Below, piece after piece: positions 23,333 to 34,851 of a DNA stretch of 64,000 nt. This DNA is from Ampelocalamus luodianensis (lineage: Eukaryota > Streptophyta > Magnoliopsida > Poales > Poaceae): contig CM070633.1 in assembly GCA_036346255.1 (NCBI GenBank), forward strand, positions 2,852,001 to 2,916,000. The letters run 5' to 3'. Made by a program: the position numbers and the translations under genes. The notes under the pieces were generated by a model. It made no database searches. It was not told the DNA's origin and saw only the letters and a program-made list of their open reading frames with translations. Positions within the stretch are counted from its first letter, which is position 1; each line of letters begins with the position of its first letter.

Positions 23333-25398
23333 TGCTGCAGATATTTTAACTTCATTGGATTATTTATCTGCCTTCTTAGTTCTAAATTATCTTCAGATTA
23401 CAGAAGAAAAACAACCAGAATTATAGATGGTCGGATATAATTTTGTCAGGAAGTTCCCGCATCATGTGAATCCAACTTCTCCGTTAGAATGGTTTAGGGC
23501 ACCCCGAGACAGTAGGGTGTAGTTTAGGGAGAAAGTTAAAGTGAAACATAGGTTAGTGTGACAACAGCATCTGTATGTAACCCATCTCATTTTCCTTTGG
23601 GTTTTGGTATGGTAATTCTGTCATGTCAACTTATGTCAGGTGTACATATTTATGAACGTTGCCGTATTTAGCAAATGAAAGGTTAATTCAGATCAATTGT
23701 GGCCAAGCCGGTGCTCTGTCCGGATTGCAGTTGTCATACGCAGATGTGCTGCTTTTGTCGGTTCATTTGTGGGGTCTTGGTGATACCCTACTCGATGTTT
23801 ATCAAGATGCAAAGCTTGCATTTATAGTTTGTCGTACTGATGGTGTATTTTCTTGCATGATTTAGGACGTGGCTTAATAGTTACCTTCTGCACCCTGGGT
23901 GCGCCCACCTGTGACTGCGGTTGCCTGTGTCGACTTGCGTCGAGTATTCGGCTGTGCAAGTCGACAGGGCAAATGGGCAATATTTTCTTTTGTCTTGCTT
24001 CCCTCATTTGCCTCCTTTACACAGTAGGACGATATCTTTTCACCCGTGCGCTTGGTTGGCCTCTCTCATTCCTCCCAAATTCTTCATCGAGGCATATCAA
24101 CATATGGACTCAACCTGATAGGAACAAGGTATTGTGCCACTACCCCTTCGTGATTCACGAACGCATCTATGTCCCTACTTATTCTGTAATAATCTAAACT
24201 GTTGTCGTCCTATTTGTTCACATGTACACACTGAAATTCGTCACTGTCTTACACCTTCATGTCTCGCACTGTGACTCACCACCTGTGCTCGTCTGGTATT
24301 CGCTTCGTGCTTTAGAGATCCTGACCCCCTCTAGTACTCAGTTTGTAGGGGCAATGGCGGCATGCACGAAAATAATGAGATATGACAGCGTAGGAGATGG
24401 CGGCACAGGGAGGTAGTGCCGGCGATAGGAGGAGGTAGCGTCAGCGATAGGAGGTAGCGCTGGCAACAGGAGGAGGTAGCAGAGAGGGGAAACGGCGTTG
24501 GGGATGGGAGAAGGCGCTGGGAGGGAAGGGAGGACAGGAGGCGACGGTACCTTAGAGGATAGGCGGCGGTGCTGGGGAAGAGAGGGGAGGCAACAATGGT
24601 GCACAAGGAAGAGGCAGAGACGAAGATGTCCTTCCCTTGTCGTGTCGTCGTCTTGAGTTCACCGCACCGCGTTCTCTTCATCGTAATCCTCCCTTGCACC
24701 GTTGCCGCCGCCTCTTGCTCCGTGCCGACCGAGCAAACATCGTCGTCTTCTTACTCACCACTGCGACCCCGCCACCACCTTCTCCTCCGACCTCCCACCT
24801 CCTCGCTCGATGTGTTTAACAAGGGCTGCAGAGGTCAATGGCCGTGAGAACCGAGTCGTGGCTTGGGTTTAGAGTGGAAGAAGATGACCATCGTCGTGTG
24901 CCCACTTCCTTGTCAGCCGACAATGGCTAGAAATGAGTAGTATGTCGAGGAGGGAAGTCTGCATTAACTTCAACTTTTAAAGGTAAACAATCTATGAGCT
25001 TTAAAATTTAATTTCCGCAGCAGGTGATGTAATAGACGGAGTAAATGCTTCTGTTTATATGTGTGTGAAAGAAAATGGATATTTATTATGCGGTTTAGGG
25101 TTCTTTCGGCTGATATGTATTATTTTCTTTTGGGATTTTGTTGTAATGCACTGACAAATCAGGGTTTATACGGAAGAAATAGACATGTCTTCCCCACAGA
25201 CAAAAAGAAATAAGGCCAGTGGGGCTCTTTTCTTGGATTAATTTAAGGGGTCTCCGTGTTTCCATTCTGCGCGTCAATGCAAAGACCAGTCATCCTAGAT
25301 GCGAGTGTCTTCGTAAGAAACGGAGGGAGTACTTGATTGGGCTGAATGAAGTCCTTCGCTACAGTCGGGGTCGGGGCCATTTCCATTCTTTGCGCTGA
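23333..25398. other. Intergenic region between the SHPRH and WRKY genes
   Basis: Begins with the SHPRH 3' UTR (to about 23670). At 24400-24600 the + strand is strongly purine-rich with imperfect GGAGGAGGTAGCG units. 24640-24850 is a CT/CCG-rich low-complexity stretch. A short piece at 25310-25332 ends AACGGAGGGAGTAC, resembling a Stowaway terminus, but no partner end is visible. I see no credible gene here. Confidence 0.5.
24400..24600. repeat. Purine-rich imperfect GGAGG/GGTAGCG repeats
   Basis: Irregular repeats of ggaggaggtagcg and ggcgataggagg, with several GG runs close together on the + strand. Confidence 0.5.
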
Positions 25399-25405
25399 TA
25401 TAAAA
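25399..25405 (+). promoter_or_regulatory. Candidate TATA box of the WRKY gene
   Basis: TATAAAA lies 332 bp upstream of the chosen ATG (25731). A second weaker AT-rich site (aataaaaact, about 25610) is closer. Which one is used decides whether the in-frame upstream ATG at 25482 is transcribed. Confidence 0.4.
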
Positions 25406-25730
25406 CAGTCAGATTTCTTAGCCTGCCATTTTTGCCGAGGGATGCATCGAGGAGATCGAGTGAGCCAAGAGGGAGGCGGCCGTGACCTCACAGGGACACG
25501 GTCACGGCGATGACGCACGGCTCCCGCGCGTGCAGTGCGGGCGACACATCAAACCGGGGCCCTCTCATCGCCCTCCTACTTTTCCTCCCAACCTCCCACC
25601 GGCCGCACCAATAAAAACTGCAGCGCCCAATAGCCCCATCTACTCTAGCTACGGCCGGGCAGGTGCAGATGCATGCGCCAGTACAAGGGTATCTGGCCCT
25701 ACTAGTACTAGTCTACTGCTATCTAGAAGC

Positions 25731-27561
25731 ATGACGTCTCCTGGCGGCGGCCGCCGCTCGCCGGCGGCTCCACGCGCGGTGGTCGACGACCTGATCGAGG
25801 TGCGCGACCGCGCGGCGGTGCTCCAGACCATGCTGCAGGGGTCGCCCACTCTGCCGAGCCCTGCCGGGGATGCGGGGAAGCTGATGGAAGGGATGATGAC
25901 CAGGCTGTCCAGCGCGCTGTCGGCCCTGGGCACCAGCGGCGGAGCACGGGGATCGGGCGGCAGGAGGAAGAAAGGCGCGGCAACCGGGCCTCACCGGCGG
26001 AGCAGCTCCTGCAGGATAAGGTGAAGAAAGTGAAAACCCCTTAACGATCAACTGTGCAACTAGCTAGCTCACTACACGTATATTAGTAGTACATGACAAC
26101 GATACCTTACGTATTTGCCTCCTTTTGCAATCTGGAGTATAGCTCAGTCTAGTAGCTAGTGGGGCATAACTTTGTGTGCCAATGATCAGGGGAAAAACTT
26201 TCACTACTGCTTATAGCTCTCTTGTGACTAGATCAGTTTTAATTTCTTGTTAAATCCAAAAGAGATCAAAAGGTTCTACTAGCTGGTTATGGCACGTGTG
26301 TGCGTGTATATATTGTGATGCTAATTAAGATTTGGGTATGAATATATATTGCCCTTCTGCCTGTTGTAACATATGGCAGATCAAAGAGCCCTTTCCTCAA
26401 GACGGTCATTGCCAAGAAGGCGGAGGACGGCAAGTCATGGCGGAAGTACGGGCAGAAACATATTCAGGACTCCCCTAACCCGAGGTGTGTATGTATAGAT
26501 CATTCATATATACACTAGTACTCTCGCGTGCTTACTTTGTGTTGCAACCTGCAAGAACTTTCACTGTCTAAATGAAATGAAATTGGCGTCGCCACATATA
26601 TAAGTATCGATCGGCGACGATCAATTGAAGCCAAGGGGGGAGAGAGGTGAATCTGTTATCTGAACTCCTTAATCGAAACGAAATTAAAGGCATACCGGGC
26701 ACTTGCCAACTTGGTTATCTAGTTAATTGCTTAATTTGGATATATCATTGTTGAGCTTTTAGCTAATCCTCAAGTGCGCTACTTTCTAGTTCATAGAAAA
26801 ATACATGTGGTGCTTCTACGGGACAGTACTAGTTGGTCTTATTGCTCAAGGCAAAGTTAAAAAGACACCAGCACTAGCTCCTGCCTTATAGTTTCCACCA
26901 GTTGCTGTTATATACTACCTTGCATATATATATAAAGAGAGTTGTTCTCTGTGCATAATATATTCATATGTATGTATCCAGGAGCTACTTCAGGTGCACC
27001 CACAGGCTAGACCAAGGCTGCATGGCCACAAAGCAGGTCCAGCAATACGGGTCCAACCCGTCGGAGTTCGTCATCAGCTACTTCGGCGAGCACACCTGCA
27101 GGGACCCCTCCACGATCCCGTTCATCATCGAAGCCGCTCCCGCGGAGGATTGCGCAAACCTCATCAGCTTCGGATCCGCCCTTGGCGCCACCGCAAGCAC
27201 AAGCACGAACACTACTACCCATCGTTTGATGAGAGGAGCCATCGACGCGATGATCCCCGGCAGCTTCGTCAACGACGGCTCCCCGCTGCCTCAAGAGTGC
27301 GCCAGCGAGGAGGCGCTCAGCAGCAGCTGGCCGGCCGGCCAGCTCGCCGACGTGGTGGGCTCCGCGGGGAGGACTTCACCGACTGTGGGGTCAGCGCCTG
27401 CAGATTACTGGCCGGGAGGGGTCGCCGGAGACATGGCCCTCGGCACGGGCAGCTTCCCTTCCTCGCCCAGCAGCCTCGGGTTCATGACAACAGGCTCGTT
27501 CGGATCCTTTGGGAATGCTGGGGATGACGACTTGTTTGGCTTCGATGAGTTCGATCCGTAA
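25731..27561 (+). CDS. Group III WRKY transcription factor
   Basis: Nuclear DNA-binding regulator expected to bind W-box (TTGAC) promoters, often in stress and defence. Three exons (25731-26020, 26380-26484, 26982-27561) join to 324 codons. The WRKYGQK heptad is at residues 117-123. The zinc finger is C137-X7-C145-X23-H169-X-C171, the C2HC pattern that defines group III. The second intron falls right after PNPR, the conserved WRKY-domain intron. The N-terminus has a helical segment (VVDDLIEVRDRAAVLQTML) typical of group III, then a basic GRRKK stretch. The C-terminus is Ser/Gly-rich and ends in acidic DDDLFGFDEFDP, a plausible activation region. Start choice: the frame is open upstream to an ATG at 25482, but that extension is Pro-rich and unlike known group III N-termini. 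It lies between the SHPRH-type gene and QCR10. Confidence 0.93.
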
Positions 27562-28356
27562 CGAAGGCTGATCGATGCATGCATTGATGCATGCTCGCCA
27601 TGCTCATAGCCAATAACACGTTTGCAATTTGCATGCAAGCATGCATGCATGCTGCTCTTATACAATAGTAATATATGAAATATATATAGCAATATTAGCT
27701 AGTAGCTAATGACTGTAAAAAAAAAAGCAGCTAATGTACTGTTAATTGTACATGTATGTATATAGCTAGTAAATAAGGCTAGCTAGCTAGCTAGCTGATA
27801 TGTGCACCACTAATGTGTTGTACTGTTGTGTAGTATAAAACACGCATATTGGTGATTAAGGCCAGTGTGCACTACTACTATTTGTACATATTGATGTATA
27901 TTGTATAGTATTGGAAATGTATAGTACTGAGATTGCTGCTAGCCTGCTACCAAGCTAGCTCTCTAAACAGCCAGGTCAATCGATTGTCAATTGGAAAGTC
28001 ATAAATTCAAAACTCAAGTTAAAATTAAATGTGATACTTGAACGCAGACAGTACGTAATTTTTTCCCCGAAGAAACCGGGCAGGAGGATTGTGTGTTATA
28101 TTAATAAAGAAGATGACACAATAGACAGTAGACCAAAAGACCTTGGCTTAAGTTTTAATTACACATGAATTAATTGCTAAACAGTACGTAAATTGAAGTG
28201 AGTGGGACTCCTCGACCCATCTAGCTGGCTAGTTGTAATCAAACACTTGAACTCGAAGCTGTACAACTGTACAAGTACACCTGAAGTACGTAATAATAAA
28301 TATATGCGACAAGATCGACACAAGATACCTCAAAGCAATACACAAATTTTGAGTCA
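27562..28356. other. Downstream flank of the WRKY gene
   Basis: 3' UTR and AT-rich DNA. Holds clustered GCATGCAT palindromes (27575-27650), a (GCTA)n run at about 27778-27796, and otherwise no gene or clear element. Confidence 0.6.
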
Positions 28357-28610
28357 TTGTTCAACATCTTCGTGGTCAGTGTCTACCATGGAACAGGAAT
28401 GCAACAACGGCAAGAGCTTTATGTATATATAGCTTGCAGTTGCATTAATTTGCATATGTAGAAATTAAAGAAGCCCACACAGTTTCAGTTGTATTGGTAC
28501 TGTTACATCTTCTAATTGAATAGCATTATGCCAAGAGAAAATCTCGGCAAGATTCAGATATCCTTCCGATGACAAAAAAGTGATATTTTGTTCAACATCT
28601 TGGTGGTCAG
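28357..28610. repeat. Tandem duplication: copy 1 (28357-28587) and the first 23 bp of copy 2
   Basis: ttgttcaacatctt followed by gtggtcag occurs at 28357 and again at 28588, giving a 231-bp unit. Copy 2 is cut at 28610 by transposon insertions and resumes at 42377, where it matches copy 1 through gcattatgcca and ctcggcaagattcag up to about 42970. Confidence 0.72.
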
Positions 28611-28929
28611 CCGGTGTCGTTGGGGTGTCCCACCGGCCCCACGACCCGACGAAGCACAGAGGCACCCCTTCAGAGGGGTCCCGAAGGCCCTTCGAAGGGA
28701 CCCTGAAGACCCTCCAAAGGGGTCCCAAAGGCTCGATAAGGGATCCCAGCGGGGGCTGCCGAAGGAGCCTTGTGGGGCCACCTCCGCGGGGGCGCAAGGG
28801 CAGCAGGATTGGTGGATCAGACGTACTCCTCGGGTAGACCAAGTTCAGGAAGATCCACCATGAGCCAAAGGCTACGCATATACCTAAAGCCCCTACAACC
28901 CCTATGGTTGCATTACCTTTCTAGGGGTA
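28611..28929. other. Degenerate sequence left of the Tat element, possibly LTR-derived
   Basis: Starts ccggtgtcgttgg and contains many short palindromes around GGGTCCC and CCTTCGAAGG. It is interrupted by the Tat element at 28930 and probably continues at 41863-42063, which has a TATAAATAG box (41901) and looks like an LTR promoter region. No coding sequence. The identity is a guess from layout. Confidence 0.35.
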
Positions 28930-29695
28930 TGTCAGTGTTTTAGAACCAATCTTACGTAAAGATTATTTGATTCAGGGGGTCTTCACAATTGATCACGCAG
29001 ACAAAGGAGACACGAGAATTTTTATACAGGTTCAGGCCTTCTCCAGCGAGAATAACAACCCTAATCCTGTGTGTGCTGTATTTGATATCCTGGTTACAAT
29101 TAGGAAAAAGACTTGCGCCCTCTTCCGAAAAAGGGTCTCTCTTTATCTCTAAAAGACTCCTATTTATAGTATATTGTGAGAGAGGTTGTCGTTCCAGGTC
29201 TGGTGGTGCTCATTTATTGTAATAATGAGAGTAATTGCCGGAGTAGTAACCTCCCCACGTGGCCTGACGGTTATCAATCAGAGATAAAGATGGGTTAACT
29301 GTAGTTATTCTAGGTATAACTACGTATCTTGACTGCTCAAATCTCACAATTAATAGGGCTTATTGGTGAGTGGACTTAGTTATCTGTGGAGAAGTCGTGG
29401 CAGGACTGATCGTAGTAGGACTCACGACCAGGAGGTAGTCGTAGAAAAGCTTACGACCAAGTACTGGTCGTAGAAAGACTTACGACCGAAGGTAATCGTA
29501 GGAGAATTTACGATTACGTGGTAGTCGTAGAAATACTTACGACTATGGGGGTGGTCGTAGAAGGACTTACCACCACCTGACTAACTTCTCCCTTACAACT
29601 GTAAGGGGTATACCTAGTGACTGTGTGACATCATATTTACCCATATTATACGATTAAGGATAAATAGTAAAATGAGAATTATTAGATCCTCGTCA
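28930..29695 (-). repeat. 3' LTR of the Tat element (766 bp)
   Basis: Near-identical to 41098-41862. Contains a minus-strand TATA box (TATTTATA at 29161-29168 in + view) and six hairpin units at 29406-29577. Confidence 0.92.
29406..29577 (+). repeat. Array of six hairpin units in the 3' LTR
   Basis: Each unit is about 22-26 bp: a 6-8 bp stem (core GTCGTA/TACGAC), an 8-nt loop close to GAANNACT, and the complementary stem. Stem ends differ between units but mostly stay paired (for example TAATCGTA/TACGATTA and TAGTCGTA/TACGACTA). Spacing between units is 4-10 bp. Confidence 0.8.
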
Positions 29696-29712
29696 TCTAG
29701 CCCCCCAGCTTC
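29696..29712 (-). other. Polypurine tract of the Tat element
   Basis: In + view tctagccccccagcttc; the minus strand is a purine-rich run ending at the 3' LTR, the expected second-strand priming site. Confidence 0.75.
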
Positions 29713-30113
29713 AAGTGAAAATAACCTACTTGGGTAAGGAGTTGTAGATGATCCTACGACCACTAGGTGGTTGTAGGAAAAATGTTAAAGGATATACTCT
29801 TTAACACGTGTCTTCTTTCGACCAGAAATATGCTTGGTCGAGGTAGTTTGCTGGAAATCTCACGATTACAAGGTAGTCGTAGAAAATCTTACGACTTTGG
29901 AGTGATCGTGGTACTATGATCGGAAGCAAAACCTTTCTGAGCAGTATTTCTTTTGACCAGAAGTATACTTGGTCAAGAAGGTAATTTCGATTGAGGTGTG
30001 AAAAGAGCCTCGGTTCTCTCGAGAAGGCAGATTTAAAAAGATCTGTCCGTTTGAACAATTCCCGAAGCGGTAGAAACCGTAGTTCCCACGGCTTTTCATT
30101 CCAAGCGTGCGGT

Positions 30114-30120
30114 TATAAAA
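30114..30120 (+). promoter_or_regulatory. Candidate TATA box for the opposite-strand gene inside the Tat element
   Basis: TATAAAA lies 146 bp upstream of the ATG at 30266, in the region between the 3' LTR and the gene. Confidence 0.4.
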
Positions 30121-31228
30121 TGGATCGCGGGGGTGAGTTTAGGGTTATTACCTTTTTCTCAATTTACCCTGACTGTTCGTCGTCTTCTTTTCTCTTCCGC
30201 CGCCAGCAACACTGTGCGCTTTCTTGAAGCTTTCCCAAATCCAATTCTCCCCTTCGTGAGAAAAGATGGCTAGGATCGTCTCCGAGTGGGCTGAATCGAA
30301 AATAGACGACGTGAAGATGAATGCCTTGGTTGTCGCTGAGAAAATTCCTGAGGGGGTACTCGTGAAGTGGATTTCGGCGAATGGACAACACTGGCCGTTG
30401 GGGGATGACAAATACCCGTCTTCTAGGCGTATTGTGAGTGTGGCCTCCAATTGCCTGCTCACCCTTTCCTTACACTTGTGCTCGAGCACTTCGGGGTGGA
30501 ATTAGTTAACCTTGGTCCTAATTCCATCACAATGTTGAGTGTGTTCGTGTATTTGTGTGAGGCGTACCTGGGGATTCTAGCATAGCTCGAGCTTTTCCAG
30601 TATTACTATGGGATGGCTCGTCAAGCTGGAATTGCTGGGAGTTACGGTCTGAAGCTCCATGACGGGAAGTCAAAGGAGTATATTCAGATGTTCACCCGGT
30701 CGTCGTGGCCAGGGTGGAAGAAGAAGTGGTTTTACTGGGAAGTTACCAAGGAAGACAGCCTCTCGTTTATCGGAAATGCCGCCGAGAGGATCTCTTCCTG
30801 GGAATCAACTCCCAGTAATCTTGACCGGATCGCCCCCTACATTCAAGCCATCAAAGACTTGAAGACAGGGGGCTTACCGGATGACACGTGGTGAAGGACT
30901 TCGTCACGCGCCGTATTAGTCCCCTGAAGAAACGAGTCCCTCCTATGTGGAGGTACTCGGGGAAAGAAGACCCGACCAGAGATTACAAGGATGGTAAGTG
31001 GAAAGCTCACTTTTTGATTCTGGCCTTGGCTAATCTTGATCTGGTCTGTTGATTGCGTTGTTTGTCCATACAGATCTTCCACAGGCAGAAATTGACGCTC
31101 GCGTCAGGCTTATCTGTGAGAAGAGTCTGTCCAGTGTGGCAGCTCCCCAAATTCTTGCGGTTTTAACCGCAGAGGAAAAGGTAGAGCGCCTAAAGGTAAT
31201 CGAGAATCGACTTCGTCTTTAGGCACCT

Positions 31229-31325
31229 ATTGTCGTAAAACGATTTACGACTAAAGGATTTGTCGTAGAAAGACTTACGACTGTGGGCTGGTCGTAGAAG
31301 AACTTACGACCAGTTAGTGATCATA
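31229..31325 (+). repeat. Hairpin units inside an intron of the opposite-strand gene
   Basis: Four units of the same family as the LTR array, including a perfect 8-bp stem TGGTCGTA/TACGACCA with loop GAAGAACT. The last unit is decayed. Confidence 0.78.
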
Positions 31326-32781
31326 GAAAAATTTACAACCACTCTCTTTTTCTGATTTTCAACAGAAAGTAGGAATGGAAGACCACCAAGACGATGAGGA
31401 AGTCGATTTGGTGGTCATTGGGGCAACAACCCAAGTGGAGTCAGCGAAAGCCCCTCCAACCAAAAAGCGTCGACTTGTAAAGGTCGACAACAAAGGTAGC
31501 TCGAGTTTGGCTCCTCTTGCACTTTTTGCTAAATTCGCTGCAGACATGGTTGCGGCGAGGAAAAAAGCAGAGGAAGCTGCCTTCGCCCTTAAGCGCAAAG
31601 CCCCCAAGGTCAAGGTACCCTTCTATTACGACAACAAGACTTTCGCAGTTTCTGCTTCTCGTGGCTTTATAAGGCAACTAGAAAAGGAGAACTAGAAGAG
31701 CTTCATATCTTTTGTGAAGAAAACTACTGCAGCAGCAGAACCTGAGGTCGAGAGTAGCAGTGCTCTTGAGGTGGCCGAGACAGATCTCGGCCATTCGGGG
31801 AGCCTAGAGGGTCATGAAGCGGTGACTCCCGTTCCCCAAACTGAATCTCGACCATCAGTAGTCGAGATTAAGTTGAAGAAACCTTCTGTTGGGAAGGTTG
31901 CTCCCAAGTTCCGGGTTAGGTCCAGCGCGCATAGGTATGTGAAAAACAGAAGTGTAAGAACATCATTTACCCTTTGTTTTTCACAAGTTAACTTACTTTT
32001 CGTTTTGTGATCTTAGCCTGACTCCTTCAGTCCCCAGGGATGCTTCTATTGAGAAACCCGCTGTCATTTCTTCAGCCAGCGAAGGTGTGACTGCGGTAGT
32101 AGCTGAAGCTCCAGCCACTATTCCCATGGTGGAGGAAGTCGTCGTTGCTGAAGTCGCTACGACCACCAAGGTAGTCGTAGGGATGGAGGTGGAGACGAGG
32201 GAGGCCACGAGGGAGACACCGGGAGTCGGTGGTGGTGAGAGTTCCGACCACCGTGCCGGTAAGGAGGTTGTCGAGGATATTCCTTCTGGTCCTCCAGGCC
32301 GTGCTTCCATCACCGAATCAAAGGAAGAAGAGTACTTTAACTTATGCTCTGATTTCTTTGGCTCTGCTTCTATCGTAGGATCTTCCGCCTACCAGTCTCG
32401 CGACCGAATTCCTCACCCCAGCAACATTCCCAATTGCAGGGATGTCTTCGATAACGAACGTCTCGAAGGGGTTTGGTGGAAACGAGCCGAGGAGATGGAT
32501 GGGCTGAAAGATCCGTCATGGATAGTCTCTATGTTTGCTTGATCAAGCATGAATGTAAGTATTCATCGATACTTATATGTATGGTTTTATCCCTATTTCT
32601 TATCGTCTTTCTCTCCTGCAAAGAGCTGTGGAACAAGTTGCAACAATTTACGAGTACAATCGGTAACTTGTCAAATTGCGACAAGAGAAAGCAGTACTCT
32701 GCGAGCAAGCAGAAAGGTGGTGAGTAACCGACACTCGTAATCGTTTTGTAATTCGACTACTTGTTCAGCACTCGGTAGGGG

Positions 32782-32862
32782 TTGTCGTAGAAAATCTTAC
32801 GACTTGGTACTGATCGTAGAAAAACTTAGGATCACACATCTGTCGCAGAAATACTTACGACT
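32782..32862 (+). repeat. Three hairpin units in another intron of the opposite-strand gene
   Basis: Units GTCGTA/TACGAC, TGATCGTA/TAGGATCA and GTCGCA/TACGAC with 8-nt loops starting GAAA, in the same orientation as the LTR array. Confidence 0.75.
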
Positions 32863-33849
32863 GCTTGTCTGTGTATTCAAGTCTACCCATAACATTTTTA
32901 GGTTTAAGAGTGACGGAAAGATCTTAACTGATTTTCTTGACTTCAAAAAAGCCGAGACGAAAAAGCTAAGGGATGAGGTCACTAACCTTCTGTAGAAGCT
33001 TCAGGAGGCTAACTCTGCAACTCAGGAATTGCAAGAAAAAATAAACAGTACGTGGAGTTACGACTGCTTATAATCTTGATCTTCACCTTCCTAACTTCTC
33101 ATTCTTTTACGGAAAAAAGTCAAAAATAAGCCCCTTCAGGCCGAGGTGGGGACTCTTCGGATCGAAGTTCAGGAAAAGTTCTCGGTCGTTTGTGAGATCG
33201 CCCGCATCGCGAAAGACAAAGATCAAGAAATTGAGAAGTTAGGTTCTCAATTAGCGGGTAAGTAAAACTTTACCTGCTATTAAATTATTTTTCCTTCTCG
33301 TAGAATGATTTTATCTAACCAATCCTTACTCCTTTCAGAGCGATTAGTTGAAATAAAACAACTTCACGAGGCTTCGACTTGCACCCAGGAGGAGATGAAG
33401 TCGATGAAGATCAATCTCCAAGACAACATTTCGCTTTTGAATAATGTTCTCGATGGGCTTCGTGCTGAAAAGGTCGCACCTCGCAACGATACGATAGCTG
33501 CTTATACGAGTGTCATTGGGGAGCAAGTCGGTACCTTGCAAGAGTTGGTGTCTACTCTGAAGACCAACCAGAATGAATCGATAAAAGAAGCTGTCAAAAG
33601 AGCTGTAAACTTTGTTTTAGCAAAGCTTAAAGCCCGTGACCCCAGCCTTAACCCTCATTCTGTTGAGGCCGACTTCGACTGTACTGAATTTGAAGCAGAA
33701 CGGTTAATCGAGGAGATGCAGTCAGTCGGCGAGAAGGTCGCGGAGGAGATGCAAATAGAATCTCCTTTGTCGGAGTGGTCTATAATAGGGATCTGTAAAG
33801 ACAAACCCTTTTGGTGATGTATAAATATATGATCTTTTCCTCTTTCCTG

Positions 33850-33995
33850 TAAATTATCTCGTAGAGTAGTTAGTAACTCGTAAGATAATAAAAAGGAAGA
33901 AATAATCAAACCAGATATGTGCAATTCCTCCTTCCTTCTTCCTTTTTCTGCGAATCATCTTGTAGAGTAGTTAATAACTCGTAAGATAATAACTT
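33850..33995. repeat. Direct repeat downstream of the opposite-strand gene
   Basis: gtagagtagttagtaactcg followed by taagataata occurs at about 33862 and again, with one change, at about 33962, about 100 bp apart. Confidence 0.7.
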
Positions 33996-34162
33996 GGAAA
34001 AAGAGACTAGGACTAAGAAATGAAGTCATGTTTATAACTTTATCCTAGCCCCCCCCGACTATTTGCTTAGTTTATTGAAATAAACTAAGGAAATAGTAAA
34101 GAAAGGGTTTCAAAACAGAGAGGTTTGTTCGACTTATAGCTGTTGATTCTCGATTTTCTTGC

Positions 34163-34736
34163 ACTGGTCGAAAGAGTGGAAACAGATCGACGCTAGGAAG
34201 TTCCCTCTAGTGGGCATAACCACGTGCAGAAAAGAAAGGCTTCAACTAGGTGATGTTACCATTTCCGACCAGATTAATCAATTAAGAACGATAACTTGAG
34301 TAAAACAAACATCTAGAGGACCTTAAAAATCCATTCAACCTTTTTTAATGCACTTGATAAGTTTGTCCTGGTAGCAAGAGTAGGAAACATGATGACGCTA
34401 GGAAGTTCCTTCTAGTGGGCAGAACCACGTGCAGAAAGGAGAAGCTTCGACTAGGTGTGTTTCTTCCTCCGACCAGTTAAAACCGATCGAGTGTACCAAA
34501 AGCAGTCGAACAAATCTCAAGAGTGCGCTCTGCTTAGAATACTTTTCAAAATGAATAAATAAACTAAGGTGATAAGAGTTTGCTAAAAATGTTTCGATCA
34601 TGTTTCTGAGCCCAAGAACTTTGTACTGGTAGCAAAAGTTAGGAACAAGGCGATACTAGGAAGCTCCTTCTAGCGGGTAGGACCACGTGCAGATAGGAGA
34701 GACTTCGACTAGTGGTTTCGTCCTTTCTTCGACCAG
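34163..34736. repeat. Three spaced copies of a 110-bp direct repeat
   Basis: Copies at about 34163-34272, 34367-34476 and 34624-34736. Each contains gctaggaagttcc, tctagtgggc, accacgtgcagaa and cttcgactag, and ends in ccgaccag-like sequence. CACGTG lies in every copy. They sit between the pol end and the 3' end of the opposite-strand gene. Confidence 0.75.
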
Positions 34737-34851
34737 CTTAAAGAAAAATTGAACATATATAATATGGTCGAAAAGTTATGAAAGCAAAAACTCCAAACGA
34801 GACAATAAATATAGAAAGAACCTGAAACTTTATTGTCGTGGAAGTTTTGTT

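Larger units (their letters stand above)
30266..33817 (+). pseudogene. Multi-exon opposite-strand gene of the Tat element (Transposase_28-like plus coiled coil)
   Basis: About eight exons with GT-AG borders: 30266-30993, 31074-31195, 31366-31934, 32017-32554, about 32628-32718, about 32903-33047, about 33120-33255, about 33340-33817. The first exon resembles the plant 'putative gypsy type transposon' domain (Pfam Transposase_28): VELVNLGPNSITMLSVFVYL and CEAYLGI, then WKKKWFYWEV and PMWRYSG. Middle exons are Lys/Glu/Ala/Val-rich and probably disordered; the last exons form a coiled coil (ERLVEIKQLHEAST, LQELVSTLKTNQNESIKEAV). It is broken: frameshifts near 30465 and 30890, and stops near 30583, 31694, 32540 and 32994. 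Introns 31196-31365 and 32719-32902 hold hairpin units. It converges on pol. Function is unknown; aORFs at this position are known in Tat elements. Confidence 0.72.

Noticed and set aside
24331..24847. Frames of 88-122 codons around the purine-rich region
   Set aside because: Repetitive Ser/Leu/Pro or Gly/Arg translations of simple sequence.
28465..28863. Frames of 75-125 codons on both strands left of the Tat element
   Set aside because: The region is full of short palindromes (GGGTCCC), which open frames on both strands; there is no domain and it crosses a duplication boundary.
29406..29577. Regularly spaced repeats resembling a CRISPR array
   Set aside because: Units are self-complementary hairpins with 4-10 bp spacing inside a plant LTR; there are no unique 30-bp spacers and no cas genes.
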